DNA of 64,000 bases from Planktosalinus lacus. GTDB lineage: Bacteria; Bacteroidota; Bacteroidia; Flavobacteriales; Flavobacteriaceae. Of the stretch, positions 33,764-42,030 are shown piece by piece. Both the position numbers and the translations under genes were made by a program. The DNA is taken from the NCBI RefSeq assembly GCF_014640155.1, contig NZ_BMGK01000006.1, positions 124,001 to 188,000 on the forward strand, given 5' to 3'. Within the stretch, counting starts at the first letter, position 1, and each line of letters begins with the position of its first letter. Below the pieces are notes generated by a model. It did no database searches and was not told the origin of the DNA. It was given only the letters and a program-made list of their open reading frames with translations.

Positions 33764-35314
33764 ATGAAAAAAACTACATTACTTCTCTCCTTTTTAATTG
33801 TTGGAAGCACCCTTTTTGCACAAGAAAAGGAAACGGTTATTAATTCAATTATTGAAGAGATTAAACAAAATTCACAAGTTGAACAACTTGCTTTTGAACT
33901 TACGGATGAAATTGGACCAAGGCTCGTGGGAACTCCTCAAATGGAAAAAGCACATCAATGGGCAGTTTCAAAATTCAGTTCCTGGGGAATCCCTGCAGAA
34001 AATCAAGAATACGGAACCTGGCGTGGCTGGGAAAGAGGTATTACACATATTGATTTAATTTCTCCTAGAGTTAAAACTCTTGCCGGTATGCAACTGGCAT
34101 GGAGTGCCCCTACTCCCAAAAAAGGAATTACTGCCGAAGTCATTACCTTGCCAACCACAATTGCCGATTCCTCTAGCTTTGCAAGCTGGCTTTCCAAAGT
34201 TAAAGGAAAGTTTGTATTAGTATCTATGCCACAAAAAACCGGAAGACCTGATTATAACTGGGAAGAATTTGCTACTGAAGCTTCTTTTGAAAAAATGAAA
34301 GAAGAACGCTCAGCACAAATAGATACCTGGAACAGCAACATTAGAAATTCAGGATATTCATCCCGCACACTCGATGCTGCTCTTGAAAAAGCAGGAGCTG
34401 CTGGAATAATTCAATCTCAATGGTCAAGAGGGTTTGGGGCAAATAAGATTTTTGGTTCACGCACTAAAACCATTCCAACAATAGATATTTTACTTGAAGA
34501 CTACGGACTTCTTTACCGTTTGGCTGAAAACGGTAAAAAACCGCAAATTAGATTACTGGCTGAATCCAAAGAGTTGGGTGAAGTACCCACGCTTAATACC
34601 ATTGCAACCATCAAAGGAACTGAAAAACCTGAAGAATACATTGTCTTATCTGCTCATTTTGACTCCTGGGACGGCGGTAGCGGTGCTACTGATAATGCCA
34701 CCGGAACCGTTACTATGATGGAAATTGCCCGCATCCTTAAAAAACTTTACCCCAACCCAAAAAGGAGTATTATTGTTGGTTTATGGGGAGGTGAAGAGCA
34801 AGGGTTAAATGGCTCGAGAGCATTTGTAGAGGACAACCCTGCTATTGTAGACAACATTCAGGTAGTATTTAACCAAGACAATGGTACAGGCCGTGTAGTA
34901 AGTATTAACGGTCAAGGGTTTCTACATTCCTATGACTTTTTAGGTCGCTGGCTACATGAGGTTCCCGAAGAGTATAAATCTGAAATTGAAACCACATTTC
35001 CCGGAACACCATCAGGTGGTGGATCAGATCACTCTTCATTTGTTGCTGCAGGAGCCCCTGCTTTTATGATGAGTTCGCTAAACTGGTCTTACTGGAACTA
35101 CACATGGCACACCAATTTAGACACCTATGATAAAATAGTATTTGACGATGTAAAAAACAATGTAGCATTGATAGCCATTATGACCTATTTGGCTAGCGAA
35201 GATCCTCAGAAAACATCCAGAGAACAAGCAGTTTTGCCTATTAGCAGATGGAGTGGTAATCAAATGGAGTGGCCAACCCCAAGAGATGCAAACCGCAAAG
35301 GCGGTTTAGATTAA
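33764..35314 (+). CDS. Secreted M28 family zinc aminopeptidase
   Basis: A signal peptide (about residues 1-18, ending near STLFAQ) precedes a 500-residue exopeptidase. Residues ~110-280 contain a protease-associated-like insert. The M28 core has H298 and D310 (LSAHFDSWDGGSGATDNATG), the catalytic and metal-binding acidic pair in WGGEEQGLNGSRAF, Asp in VFNQDNGTGR and a final His in GGGSDHSSFVAAGAPAFM. Two zinc ions and peptide N-terminal cleavage are expected. Carboxypeptidase Q-like proteins share this layout. It acts in the periplasm or outside. The transcript ends at a strong terminator. Confidence 0.92.
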   Translation: MKKTTLLLSFLIVGSTLFAQEKETVINSIIEEIKQNSQVEQLAFELTDEIGPRLVGTPQMEKAHQWAVSKFSSWGIPAENQEYGTWRGWERGITHIDLISPRVKTLAGMQLAWSAPTPKKGITAEVITLPTTIADSSSFASWLSKVKGKFVLVSMPQKTGRPDYNWEEFATEASFEKMKEERSAQIDTWNSNIRNSGYSSRTLDAALEKAGAAGIIQSQWSRGFGANKIFGSRTKTIPTIDILLEDYGLLYRLAENGKKPQIRLLAESKELGEVPTLNTIATIKGTEKPEEYIVLSAHFDSWDGGSGATDNATGTVTMMEIARILKKLYPNPKRSIIVGLWGGEEQGLNGSRAFVEDNPAIVDNIQVVFNQDNGTGRVVSINGQGFLHSYDFLGRWLHEVPEEYKSEIETTFPGTPSGGGSDHSSFVAAGAPAFMMSSLNWSYWNYTWHTNLDTYDKIVFDDVKNNVALIAIMTYLASEDPQKTSREQAVLPISRWSGNQMEWPTPRDANRKGGLD

Positions 35315-35328
35315 ACAACTTCTTTTCT

Positions 35329-35364
35329 AAAAAAGCCTTCCTGTTGATTCGGGAAGGCTTTTTT
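35329..35364 (+). terminator. Intrinsic terminator of the M28 gene
   Basis: AAAAAAGCCTTCC pairs with GGGAAGGCTTTTTT around a TGTTGATTC loop. Confidence 0.9.
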
Positions 35365-35430
35365 AGTTAAATTATCTTTAAAAAAGTAATAGCATTTTTT
35401 GAATAACGTTTTAAACTAAAACAAAACCAA

Positions 35431-37713
35431 TTGGCAATTTCAAAAAGGAAACTTCTTAAAAAAACTACATTTTTTTCAGCTGCAATTCTCTTGACGCTTT
35501 TACTTTTTTATTTAAGCGTATTGTTTGGATTATGGGGCCCTGTTCCAACAAAAAAGCAACTTTCTGAAATTAACCAAAGTGAGGCCTCACAAGTGTTGGC
35601 ATCTGGAGGAGAACTTTTAGGAAAGTATTTTCTTTTTGACAGACAATCTATTCCTTTTGATGAACTTCCAAAACATCTTGTGGATGCCTTGGTTGCTACC
35701 GAAGACGCTCGCTTTTATGAGCATAATGGAATAGATGGTCAGAGTTTGTTCAGGGTGTTTTTTAAAACAATTCTATTACAGGATGCTTCTTCTGGCGGTG
35801 GAAGTACGATCACTCAACAACTCGCTAAAAACCTTTACGGAAGAAATGATATAAACAAAATAGGAATTGTAGTCACAAAGCTTAGAGAATCAATTATTGC
35901 AAGGAGGATTGAAGACATTTACAGTAAGGAAGAAATTATTGAACTATATTTCAATACAGTTCCATTTAGTGACAATACATATGGGGTAGAAAGTGCCTCT
36001 AATAAGTTTTTCAATAAGTCGACAACTGATTTAACCCTGGCTGAAGCTGCAACACTCGTCGGCACACTTAAAGCCTCCAATTATTTTAATCCGCGTTTGT
36101 ACCCTAAACGCAGTAAACAAAGAAGAAATTTAGTGCTTTCTCAGATGGTAACTTATAAATATTTACACCCGGAGCTCGCCACAAATGCCCAAATGGACAG
36201 TTTGCAACTGGATTATCAATATTTTAATCACAATCGTGGAGTTGCAACTTATTTTCGTGAAACGGTCAGAAAAAAAGTTTCAGCAATTTTAGATACTTTA
36301 CGGGATGAAAATGGGAAACCTTATAACTTATATAACGATGGTTTAATCATTCATACCACCCTCGATTTCAAAATGCAACAATATGCAGAAGAAGCCATGT
36401 TATTGCATATAAGTAAACTACAACAATCATTTGAAAACTCTTGGGGCAACCAGGCTCCCTGGATTAAAAATAAAAGTTTGATCCAAGCACAAGTAAAAAA
36501 ACTACCTGTCTATAAAAAACTATTAAAGAAAGGATTTACAGTTAATCAAATCATGGACTCTTTGAATCTTAAAACGACCAAAGAGTTTTATACACATGAT
36601 TCTATTGTAAAAATGCAGGCAAGTGTAATAGACAGTATTCAACACTATATGAAGTTTCTTAATACCGGTATGATTTCTATAGAGCCTGCTACTGGTGCAA
36701 TAAAAACCTGGATTGGTGGAATTGATTATAATGCCTTTCAATATGATCACGTCACTCAAAGCAAACGTCAGGTAGGATCTGTTTTTAAACCAATCGTTTA
36801 TACAGCAGCTTTAGAAAACGGTATAGATGCGTGTTCTTATTTTTCAAAAGAGACCATTACTTATGAAGGTGGTTATACTCCCCAAAATACAACATCTTCA
36901 GACGATGAAGACCCTTACCTAAACTATTCATTGAAGTATGCGTTGAGTAATTCAGTGAATACAATTGCAGTGCAATTGCATATGGAAACCGGAATTGAAA
37001 ATGTAATAGCACAAGCTGAAAAAATGGGAATCTCTTCTCCCCTTCCCAAAGTACCTTCACTGGCATTGGGAACTGCAGAGCTATCGGTTTTAGAAATTGT
37101 AAAAGCATACACAGCTTATACAAATGATGGCTTTGTGAGTGAACCTATTTTTATTTCAAGAATTGAAACCAAGGAAGGAAAAACCATTGCAACCTTTGAT
37201 TCCTCCAATTCAGAAGAAAAGGCTTTTACAGATGATACCCGTCATTTGATGATCGATATGATGGAGGCAACTGTGAATTCAGGTACTGCAAAAAGACTCC
37301 GCAGCACTTATGGTTTACAAAATGATATAGCAGGAAAAACCGGAACCACTCAAGATAATAAAGATGCGTGGTTTGTAGCACTTACGCCAAAATTAACCAC
37401 TGTGGTTTGGGTAGGAAATGATTTAAACATTCCTTTTAGAAGCACCTCTCTTGGACAAGGTGCCAATGCAGCCTTACCTATGTTTGCCCAATTTTATCAA
37501 AGCATAAACCGCGACGGAAACTATCGAAATATCACAAATGCTCGTTTTGAAAGTCTACCGGAACATTTACAAGCTCAATCAGAATGTGAGGATACAAAAC
37601 GAGATGGTTTTTTTAAACGTCTTTTCACAAACCCTGATAAACCTAAAGAATTTAAAGAAAAGAAGAAAAAAGGAGGTTTGTTTTCTATCTTTAAACGTAA
37701 AGATAGTAATTAA
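35431..37713 (+). CDS. Bifunctional class A penicillin-binding protein
   Basis: This is a 760-residue murein synthase. An N-terminal membrane anchor (about residues 14-34) is followed by the GT51 glycosyltransferase with catalytic E91 (ATEDARFYEHNGID), GGGSTITQQLAKNLYGR and KEEIIELYFNTVPF. The transpeptidase domain has S450-x-x-K453 (VGSVFKPIVY), SNSVN and K636-T-G-T-T. All motifs are intact. The start is a TTG at 35431: the frame has a TAA at 35404-35406 and no ATG before the anchor. The C-terminal tail is very basic (KEKKKKGGLF). It polymerises and crosslinks peptidoglycan on the outer face of the inner membrane. Confidence 0.93.
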   Translation: MAISKRKLLKKTTFFSAAILLTLLLFYLSVLFGLWGPVPTKKQLSEINQSEASQVLASGGELLGKYFLFDRQSIPFDELPKHLVDALVATEDARFYEHNGIDGQSLFRVFFKTILLQDASSGGGSTITQQLAKNLYGRNDINKIGIVVTKLRESIIARRIEDIYSKEEIIELYFNTVPFSDNTYGVESASNKFFNKSTTDLTLAEAATLVGTLKASNYFNPRLYPKRSKQRRNLVLSQMVTYKYLHPELATNAQMDSLQLDYQYFNHNRGVATYFRETVRKKVSAILDTLRDENGKPYNLYNDGLIIHTTLDFKMQQYAEEAMLLHISKLQQSFENSWGNQAPWIKNKSLIQAQVKKLPVYKKLLKKGFTVNQIMDSLNLKTTKEFYTHDSIVKMQASVIDSIQHYMKFLNTGMISIEPATGAIKTWIGGIDYNAFQYDHVTQSKRQVGSVFKPIVYTAALENGIDACSYFSKETITYEGGYTPQNTTSSDDEDPYLNYSLKYALSNSVNTIAVQLHMETGIENVIAQAEKMGISSPLPKVPSLALGTAELSVLEIVKAYTAYTNDGFVSEPIFISRIETKEGKTIATFDSSNSEEKAFTDDTRHLMIDMMEATVNSGTAKRLRSTYGLQNDIAGKTGTTQDNKDAWFVALTPKLTTVVWVGNDLNIPFRSTSLGQGANAALPMFAQFYQSINRDGNYRNITNARFESLPEHLQAQSECEDTKRDGFFKRLFTNPDKPKEFKEKKKKGGLFSIFKRKDSN

Positions 37714-37715
37714 GA

Positions 37716-39227
37716 CTACATACTTTTTCTTAAAATAGAGCGCAAACTTCTTTTGTAGTCTTCTGTAAGCCAGTCGCGGTAGTTATCAGTGCTTTTACTC
37801 AGGCAATAGGCATATTTTTGGACCCTAAACGAGATAGCATCTTCCAACAAAAGAGCCAGTTTCATTGCTTCATAAGCGTCTTCACTATTTTCCAGACACA
37901 TTTGTGCGTGTTGTTCTATTGCCTGATCAAGTGCAACTTTAGGTTTTTGACCCAAATTCTTTGCTTTTTCATAGGCGGATTCTACGTCAAAATCAACTTC
38001 TTTTGAATGTTTGAATTTCTGCCTGATTTCTTTTGGCATTTCGTAAGAGAAATTCCGTTCAATTTCTTCGTCAGGAATTAGGTTTTCAAGGAAATAGTCA
38101 GGGTTTTTGAAGACACTGTTCCAGTCTACTTTTTCATCCCACAAGCCAAAGCGAGCAACATTGTTACCCATGTCCACTACTGTAAATTCCTTTTTTGTAT
38201 CAGTGATACGTGAGCCGCGTCCAATCATTTGGTGATATAAAGTAAGTGAACGTGTTGCCCGGTTTAAGATAATAGCTTCAATATCGGGTACATCAAAACC
38301 TGTTGTTAAAATACCTACAGAGGTGATAATTGCATTGGGCGTCTCTCTAAACCAATCAATAATTTCTTTACGTTCTGAATCATTATGTTTGTTATCAAGA
38401 TGCCTGATATTATCATAACCTGCACGTTTAAAGGATTCATAAACATATCGAGAGGTATTTATACCATTATTGAAAATGAGTGTTTTTTTATCTTTTGCTC
38501 GCTCTTCATAAGCATAAATCAATTTTTCTTGCATTGCATAATCGATGTAAACCACTTCTGAGGATTTAACAGTATAATCTCCGTTGATTCCAATCCGTAA
38601 AGCCCCTAAGCCCACATTGTAATTATAGGTTGTTGCTTTGGCCAAAAACCCCTTTTCGATGAGCTCAGAAATTGAATGACCTACAATCAATTCATTGTAA
38701 GTATCTTTCATTGGTAGTTTTATGTTGGAGCTCAGTGGTGTTGCTGTTACACCAAGAATATCACATTTTTTGAAGTACTTAAAAAGTTTTCGAAATGAAT
38801 TGTAATGAGCTTCATCAACGATGACCAAACCGATATTATGAATAGAAAGTTGATCTTCCTTTAAACGGTTATTAAGTGTTTCTACCATTGCAACATAACA
38901 TTGGTAGTCATCTTCGTCGGGAATTTCTTTGACAGAGCTGTTAATAATCATGTTTTGTACACCAATTTCCGTTAAGGTTTTTGAAGTTTGCTTGCTAAGT
39001 TCAATTCTATGTGTGAGTATTAGCACCTTTTTGCCTGCTTCATTTATATAACGTTTTGCAATTTCTGAAAAGATGACAGTTTTTCCCCCTCCGGTGGGAA
39101 GTTGGTATAATATGTTATAGCTTTCTGGAAAGTCTTTGAATCGTTTAAAAATTGCTTCAATAGCATTTTTCTGGTAAGTATATAATTCTCTATCTATTAA
39201 ACTTTCTTGTTCCTTAACTTCAATCAT
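37716..39227 (-). CDS. DEAD/DEAH box helicase (SSL2-like)
   Basis: This 503-residue superfamily 2 helicase has a Q-like N-terminus (ELYTYQKNAI), Walker A LPTGGGKT (residues 43-50), motif II VDEAH, motif III GVTATPL, and the C-terminal RecA domain with TTGFDVPDIEAIILNRAT and motif VI HQMIGRGSRI. About 130 helical residues at the C-terminus follow. It resembles the helicase part of type III restriction or SSL2-like repair proteins, but no nuclease or methylase is encoded nearby, so a DNA- or RNA-remodelling role is inferred. It converges on the PBP gene with two bases between stops. Confidence 0.9.
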   Translation of the reverse strand: MIEVKEQESLIDRELYTYQKNAIEAIFKRFKDFPESYNILYQLPTGGGKTVIFSEIAKRYINEAGKKVLILTHRIELSKQTSKTLTEIGVQNMIINSSVKEIPDEDDYQCYVAMVETLNNRLKEDQLSIHNIGLVIVDEAHYNSFRKLFKYFKKCDILGVTATPLSSNIKLPMKDTYNELIVGHSISELIEKGFLAKATTYNYNVGLGALRIGINGDYTVKSSEVVYIDYAMQEKLIYAYEERAKDKKTLIFNNGINTSRYVYESFKRAGYDNIRHLDNKHNDSERKEIIDWFRETPNAIITSVGILTTGFDVPDIEAIILNRATRSLTLYHQMIGRGSRITDTKKEFTVVDMGNNVARFGLWDEKVDWNSVFKNPDYFLENLIPDEEIERNFSYEMPKEIRQKFKHSKEVDFDVESAYEKAKNLGQKPKVALDQAIEQHAQMCLENSEDAYEAMKLALLLEDAISFRVQKYAYCLSKSTDNYRDWLTEDYKRSLRSILRKSM

Positions 39228-39413
39228 ATTGTTTTGAGTCCATTTTTACAAAAATAAGACCTTTATTAGGTTATTCCATAAAATATCCCTAAAAGTGTGT
39301 TAACGTAAATCTTTTCAAGCGGATTAATAACAAAATTTTAAGGGAAGAATAACTTTTCCTTTCTTTTAATTTAAGTAGTAATAGATTAGATTTGCAGAAA
39401 ATTAAGGTACCCA

Positions 39414-40031
39414 ATGTCCAGGAACAAACCTAGAAAGAAAACACGTCTACAGCTGTTGCATCAGTACTACAGCTATACCGGATTTTATGGTTTTTTGGGA
39501 AGTAGTCTTTTAAAAGCCATTCCTTTGATATTACTTTTCATTGGAGGACTATTTGCTATTCACTTTTTTGTAATAGATGTCAATGTTTTATTAAACAAGA
39601 TTACTGAAACTTTTCCTGCGTTTGGGGTTTTTACTGTTTTTTTTATTTCAGAATCTGTTTTAGGACTTATTCCACCCGAACTCTTTATTGCCTGGTCAAG
39701 TAAATCTGCAACACCGGTACTTCATTTGTCTTTATTAGCATTGTTGTCTTATGCTGGCGGAGTAGTTTCATTTTATATCGGAAAAGCAATTACAAAAATA
39801 CCTTCCATCCACGATTACCTTGAAATTAAAATGGCTAAGCACATTCGGAATACCCGAAAATGGGGTGGATTTCTGATTGTTGTTGGAGCTTTACTACCTA
39901 TTCCATTTTCTATTACCACAATGGCGGCCGGAATTATTAAATACCCTTTAAATAGTTTACTGCTGTTTGGATTGTTGCGTTTTCTTCGCTTTTATCTATA
40001 TGCACTTGCAATATTTAATATAGTAAGCTAA
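39414..40031 (+). CDS. VTT/DedA-like membrane protein
   Basis: This 205-residue protein has about five hydrophobic segments. Its core shows features of the VTT (SNARE-associated) fold: a conserved-type reentrant stretch FFISESVLGLIPPELFIAW, the glycine-rich LLSYAGGVVSFYIGKAI and a second amphipathic part WGGFLIVVGALLPIPFSITT. DedA-family proteins transport or flip polyprenyl or phospholipid head groups. This member is short and the assignment is by pattern only. A TAGATTTG box (39387-39394) lies 20 bases upstream and may be the -7 element. Confidence 0.72.
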   Translation: MSRNKPRKKTRLQLLHQYYSYTGFYGFLGSSLLKAIPLILLFIGGLFAIHFFVIDVNVLLNKITETFPAFGVFTVFFISESVLGLIPPELFIAWSSKSATPVLHLSLLALLSYAGGVVSFYIGKAITKIPSIHDYLEIKMAKHIRNTRKWGGFLIVVGALLPIPFSITTMAAGIIKYPLNSLLLFGLLRFLRFYLYALAIFNIVS

Positions 40032-40092
40032 TTACTACCTATCCACTTTTACTTAGTTTACAAGCACTTATAGTTAATTATTTGTTAAATAC

Positions 40093-40111
40093 TACTTTGT
40101 ATAGCAAAGTA
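40093..40111. promoter_or_regulatory. Perfect palindromic operator candidate
   Basis: TACTTTG (40093-40099) and CAAAGTA (40105-40111) are a perfect inverted repeat around TATAG. It ends two bases before the -35-like box of the microprotein promoter, a position that suits a repressor or activator site. Confidence 0.6.
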
Positions 40112-40112
40112 C

Positions 40113-40140
40113 TGTAACAAAACAATTAATCCGTCGTCTA
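40113..40140 (+). promoter_or_regulatory. ECF-sigma-like promoter of the microprotein pair
   Basis: TGTAAC (40113-40118) and CGTCTA (40135-40140) are 16 bases apart, the form of an extracytoplasmic-function sigma promoter and unlike the TTG/TAnnTTTG promoters of this window. A start of transcription about seven bases further on would leave a leader of roughly 26 bases before the first microprotein ATG. Confidence 0.5.
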
Positions 40141-40172
40141 TATAGTAAATCAATCAATTAAATCAATTAATT

Positions 40173-40304
40173 ATGACAACGGTAAAAAGAATGTTTAGCT
40201 CAGTTAGTGAGAAAAAAGAAGATCAGCAAATGAACAGACGTGGTTTATTAAGTTTAAATCAAAAAAGAGACGTTTGGAACAGTAGAAGACGATTTGGTTA
40301 TTAA
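40173..40304 (+). CDS. Microprotein A, 43 residues, tandem paralogue
   Basis: The reading frame starts at ATG 40173 and ends with TAA. The product begins MTTVKRMFSSVSEKKED and ends QKRDVWNSRRRFGY, is strongly basic and has no hydrophobic segment. It is 25/43 identical to the product of the next gene, and the best-conserved part, KRDVWNS(R/K)RRF(G/S)Y, is encoded with synonymous differences (GAC/GAT, AAC/AAT, AGT/AGC), which argues for selection on protein sequence. The leader CAATCAATTAAATCAATTAA is shared with the second gene. The function is unknown. A nucleic-acid or protein-binding peptide is plausible from the charge, and nothing else can be said. Confidence 0.75.
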   Translation: MTTVKRMFSSVSEKKEDQQMNRRGLLSLNQKRDVWNSRRRFGY

Positions 40305-40353
40305 TTAATAATCAAACTAAAAATATTCATCAATCAATTAAAATCAAATAGCC

Positions 40354-40485
40354 ATGAGAACAATTAAAAGAATTTTCGAGTCAGTTAGTGAAAAAAGAAA
40401 CAGTCTCTTAACCAATAAACGAATTGTGTTAGACTTTAACAATAAGAGAGATGTTTGGAATAGCAAAAGAAGGTTTAGCTATTAA
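40354..40485 (+). CDS. Microprotein B, 43 residues, tandem paralogue
   Basis: ATG 40354 to TAA 40485 encodes MRTIKRIFESVSEKRN, a variable middle (about residues 16-28), then NKRDVWNSKRRFSY. It has the same length as microprotein A and aligns without gaps. It starts 49 bases after the first stop and is preceded by the same CAATCAATTAAA leader word. Both lie on one predicted transcript from the ECF-like promoter, ending at the hairpin at 40541. Neither resembles a known toxin, ribosomal protein or leader peptide that I can name. Confidence 0.75.
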   Translation: MRTIKRIFESVSEKRNSLLTNKRIVLDFNNKRDVWNSKRRFSY

Positions 40486-40540
40486 GAAAAAAAAGTAACC
40501 AACTTTATAAGGATTTTGAATTAGCCTTCAAAAATCTTAT

Positions 40541-40570
40541 AGCCGGTGTAGAAATTACACCGGCTTATTT
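40541..40570. terminator. Hairpin between microprotein operon and SDR gene
   Basis: AGCCGGTGTA pairs perfectly with TACACCGGCT around GAAAT (stem 40541-40565). The following T-tract is interrupted, so strength is uncertain, but it sits between two convergent transcripts. Confidence 0.7.
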
Positions 40571-40572
40571 AT

Positions 40573-41298
40573 TTATTTTGAAGGGGGTAAAGATGGCCTT
40601 ACTTCTATTTTGCTGGGAAGCGTTCGCGGGTGCATTCTTAATAAATCAACTACCATTGACCCCAAGTCTTCTTTTTGAATTTTCCAATCATCGTTACCAT
40701 CCGGAGTGTGATTGTTAAAATAAGTCGCTACAGAGCCCGGCATAATGGTCGTTACTTTAACTTCATACTTTCGTAAGTCGAGCATAATGGCTTGGGAGAA
40801 ACCTGTCACGCCAAATTTACTAGCATTGTAAGCAGCTCCATTTTCAAAGAAATTGGTACCTGCCAGACTGGATATTGTAATAATGTAACCTTTTGACTTT
40901 TTGAGGGCTTCTACTGCTGCTTTCACACTGTAAAAAACTCCTGTTAAATTGGTGTCAATAGTTTCTTGCCATTGCTCAATTGTTAATTGATCCACGGGAG
41001 CAAAATGGCCTAAGCCTGCATTTGCAACCAGAATATCCAATTTTTCAAATTTTTCCAGAACTTGAGCGACTACTTTTTCCTGTTGTTTGTAGTTTTTTAC
41101 ATCGGCTTGAAGCCCAATTGCTTTAGCTTTTCCTTTGCATAGTTTATTTAATTTTTTGGCTGCTTCAACAGCAGTATTTTTTGTTCTGCTGGTAATGGCA
41201 ACATCTATTCCCTGCCAAAGTAATGCTTCAGCGATACCAAAACCAATTCCTTTACTGCCTCCGGTAACTAATGCTACTTTGCCTTCAATAAATTGCAT
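40573..41298 (-). CDS. Short-chain dehydrogenase/reductase
   Basis: This 241-residue classical SDR has the cofactor motif VTGGSKGIGFGIA (residues 11-23), NAG at 93-95 and the catalytic S144, Y157 and K161 (ISSLAG and AAYNASKFG). R38 in TSRT suggests NADP preference. It resembles 3-ketoacyl-ACP reductase-like and sepiapterin-type enzymes, but the substrate is open. It is monocistronic, with its start separated by 97 bases from a divergent dipeptidase gene. Confidence 0.92.
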   Translation of the reverse strand: MQFIEGKVALVTGGSKGIGFGIAEALLWQGIDVAITSRTKNTAVEAAKKLNKLCKGKAKAIGLQADVKNYKQQEKVVAQVLEKFEKLDILVANAGLGHFAPVDQLTIEQWQETIDTNLTGVFYSVKAAVEALKKSKGYIITISSLAGTNFFENGAAYNASKFGVTGFSQAIMLDLRKYEVKVTTIMPGSVATYFNNHTPDGNDDWKIQKEDLGSMVVDLLRMHPRTLPSKIEVRPSLPPSK

Positions 41299-41395
41299 AT
41301 CTTTAAATGTTTTAGTTATTTATTCCTCTAAATTATGGAAAAAAGTTTCCCTTTACAATATTTTCAATGTAAAGCTTTTTAAAAAAAATAATCAA

Positions 41396-42019
41396 ATGAA
41401 GTTTAGGATATTGTTGCTTACTTTCTGTTTATTACTATTATTTTCAGGTTTTTCAATTTCCAAAAATCAAACAGAAAATCCACTTGTTGATATTACCGAA
41501 CTTTCATCCATGTTTTATCTGGACATTCGTTACGCTACCGCAAATAATTTTTTAAAAGAGCCACTATACGACTGTGCTAAATGCCTTTTACTCCCTGAAG
41601 TTGCCGAAGCTGTAATAAATGCAAGCTATTACTTTTGTGATCGGGGTTATGCTCTTAAATTTTTTGATTGTTACAGGCCGTTATCTGTTCAAAAGCAAAT
41701 GTGGGAAAAAGTACCTAATCCAATTTATGTAGCCGATCCTGCAGTAGGTTCTGTGCATAACCGTGGAGCTGCGGTTGATGTAACATTGGCAACTCTCGAA
41801 GGAGAACCCGTTGCTATGGGAACCGATTATGATTTTTTTGGCAAAGCGGCACATATTGATAACTTTAATTTACCCGAAGAAGTGCTTGCAAATAGAAAGG
41901 TGTTACAAGAAGGAATGTTATACTTTAGTTTTGCAACCATACAGTCTGAATGGTGGCATTTCAATTATAAAAACAAAAGCGGTGCCCCTGTGATGGATGC
42001 ACCGCTTTCTTGTAAATAG
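41396..42019 (+). CDS. VanX/DdpX-type D-Ala-D-Ala dipeptidase (M15D)
   Basis: The start is set at the ATG at 41396, giving 207 residues with a signal peptide (residues ~1-22). The upstream open frame only shadows the SDR gene. The M15D active site is complete: R94 in DCYRPLS, zinc ligands H121 and D128 in SVHNRGAAVDVT, catalytic E185 and ligand H188 in SEWWHFNY. These match the VanX residues R71, H116, D123, E181 and H184 in order. It cleaves D-Ala-D-Ala, here probably in the periplasm for peptidoglycan recycling. No VanA- or VanH-like genes are present, so glycopeptide resistance is not implied. Confidence 0.92.
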   Translation: MKFRILLLTFCLLLLFSGFSISKNQTENPLVDITELSSMFYLDIRYATANNFLKEPLYDCAKCLLLPEVAEAVINASYYFCDRGYALKFFDCYRPLSVQKQMWEKVPNPIYVADPAVGSVHNRGAAVDVTLATLEGEPVAMGTDYDFFGKAAHIDNFNLPEEVLANRKVLQEGMLYFSFATIQSEWWHFNYKNKSGAPVMDAPLSCK

Positions 42020-42030
42020 ATTTTTATTAT

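Noticed and set aside
37716-39227. Restriction or defence system around the DEAH helicase
   Set aside because: No nuclease, methylase or other defence gene is adjacent; flanking genes are a PBP and a VTT-like protein.
41135-41395. N-terminal extension of the dipeptidase
   Set aside because: The frame is open but lies antisense to the SDR gene; a proper signal peptide begins at 41396.
41396-42019. Glycopeptide resistance cluster
   Set aside because: Only the VanX-like enzyme is present and it has a signal peptide; no ligase, dehydrogenase or VanRS is linked.
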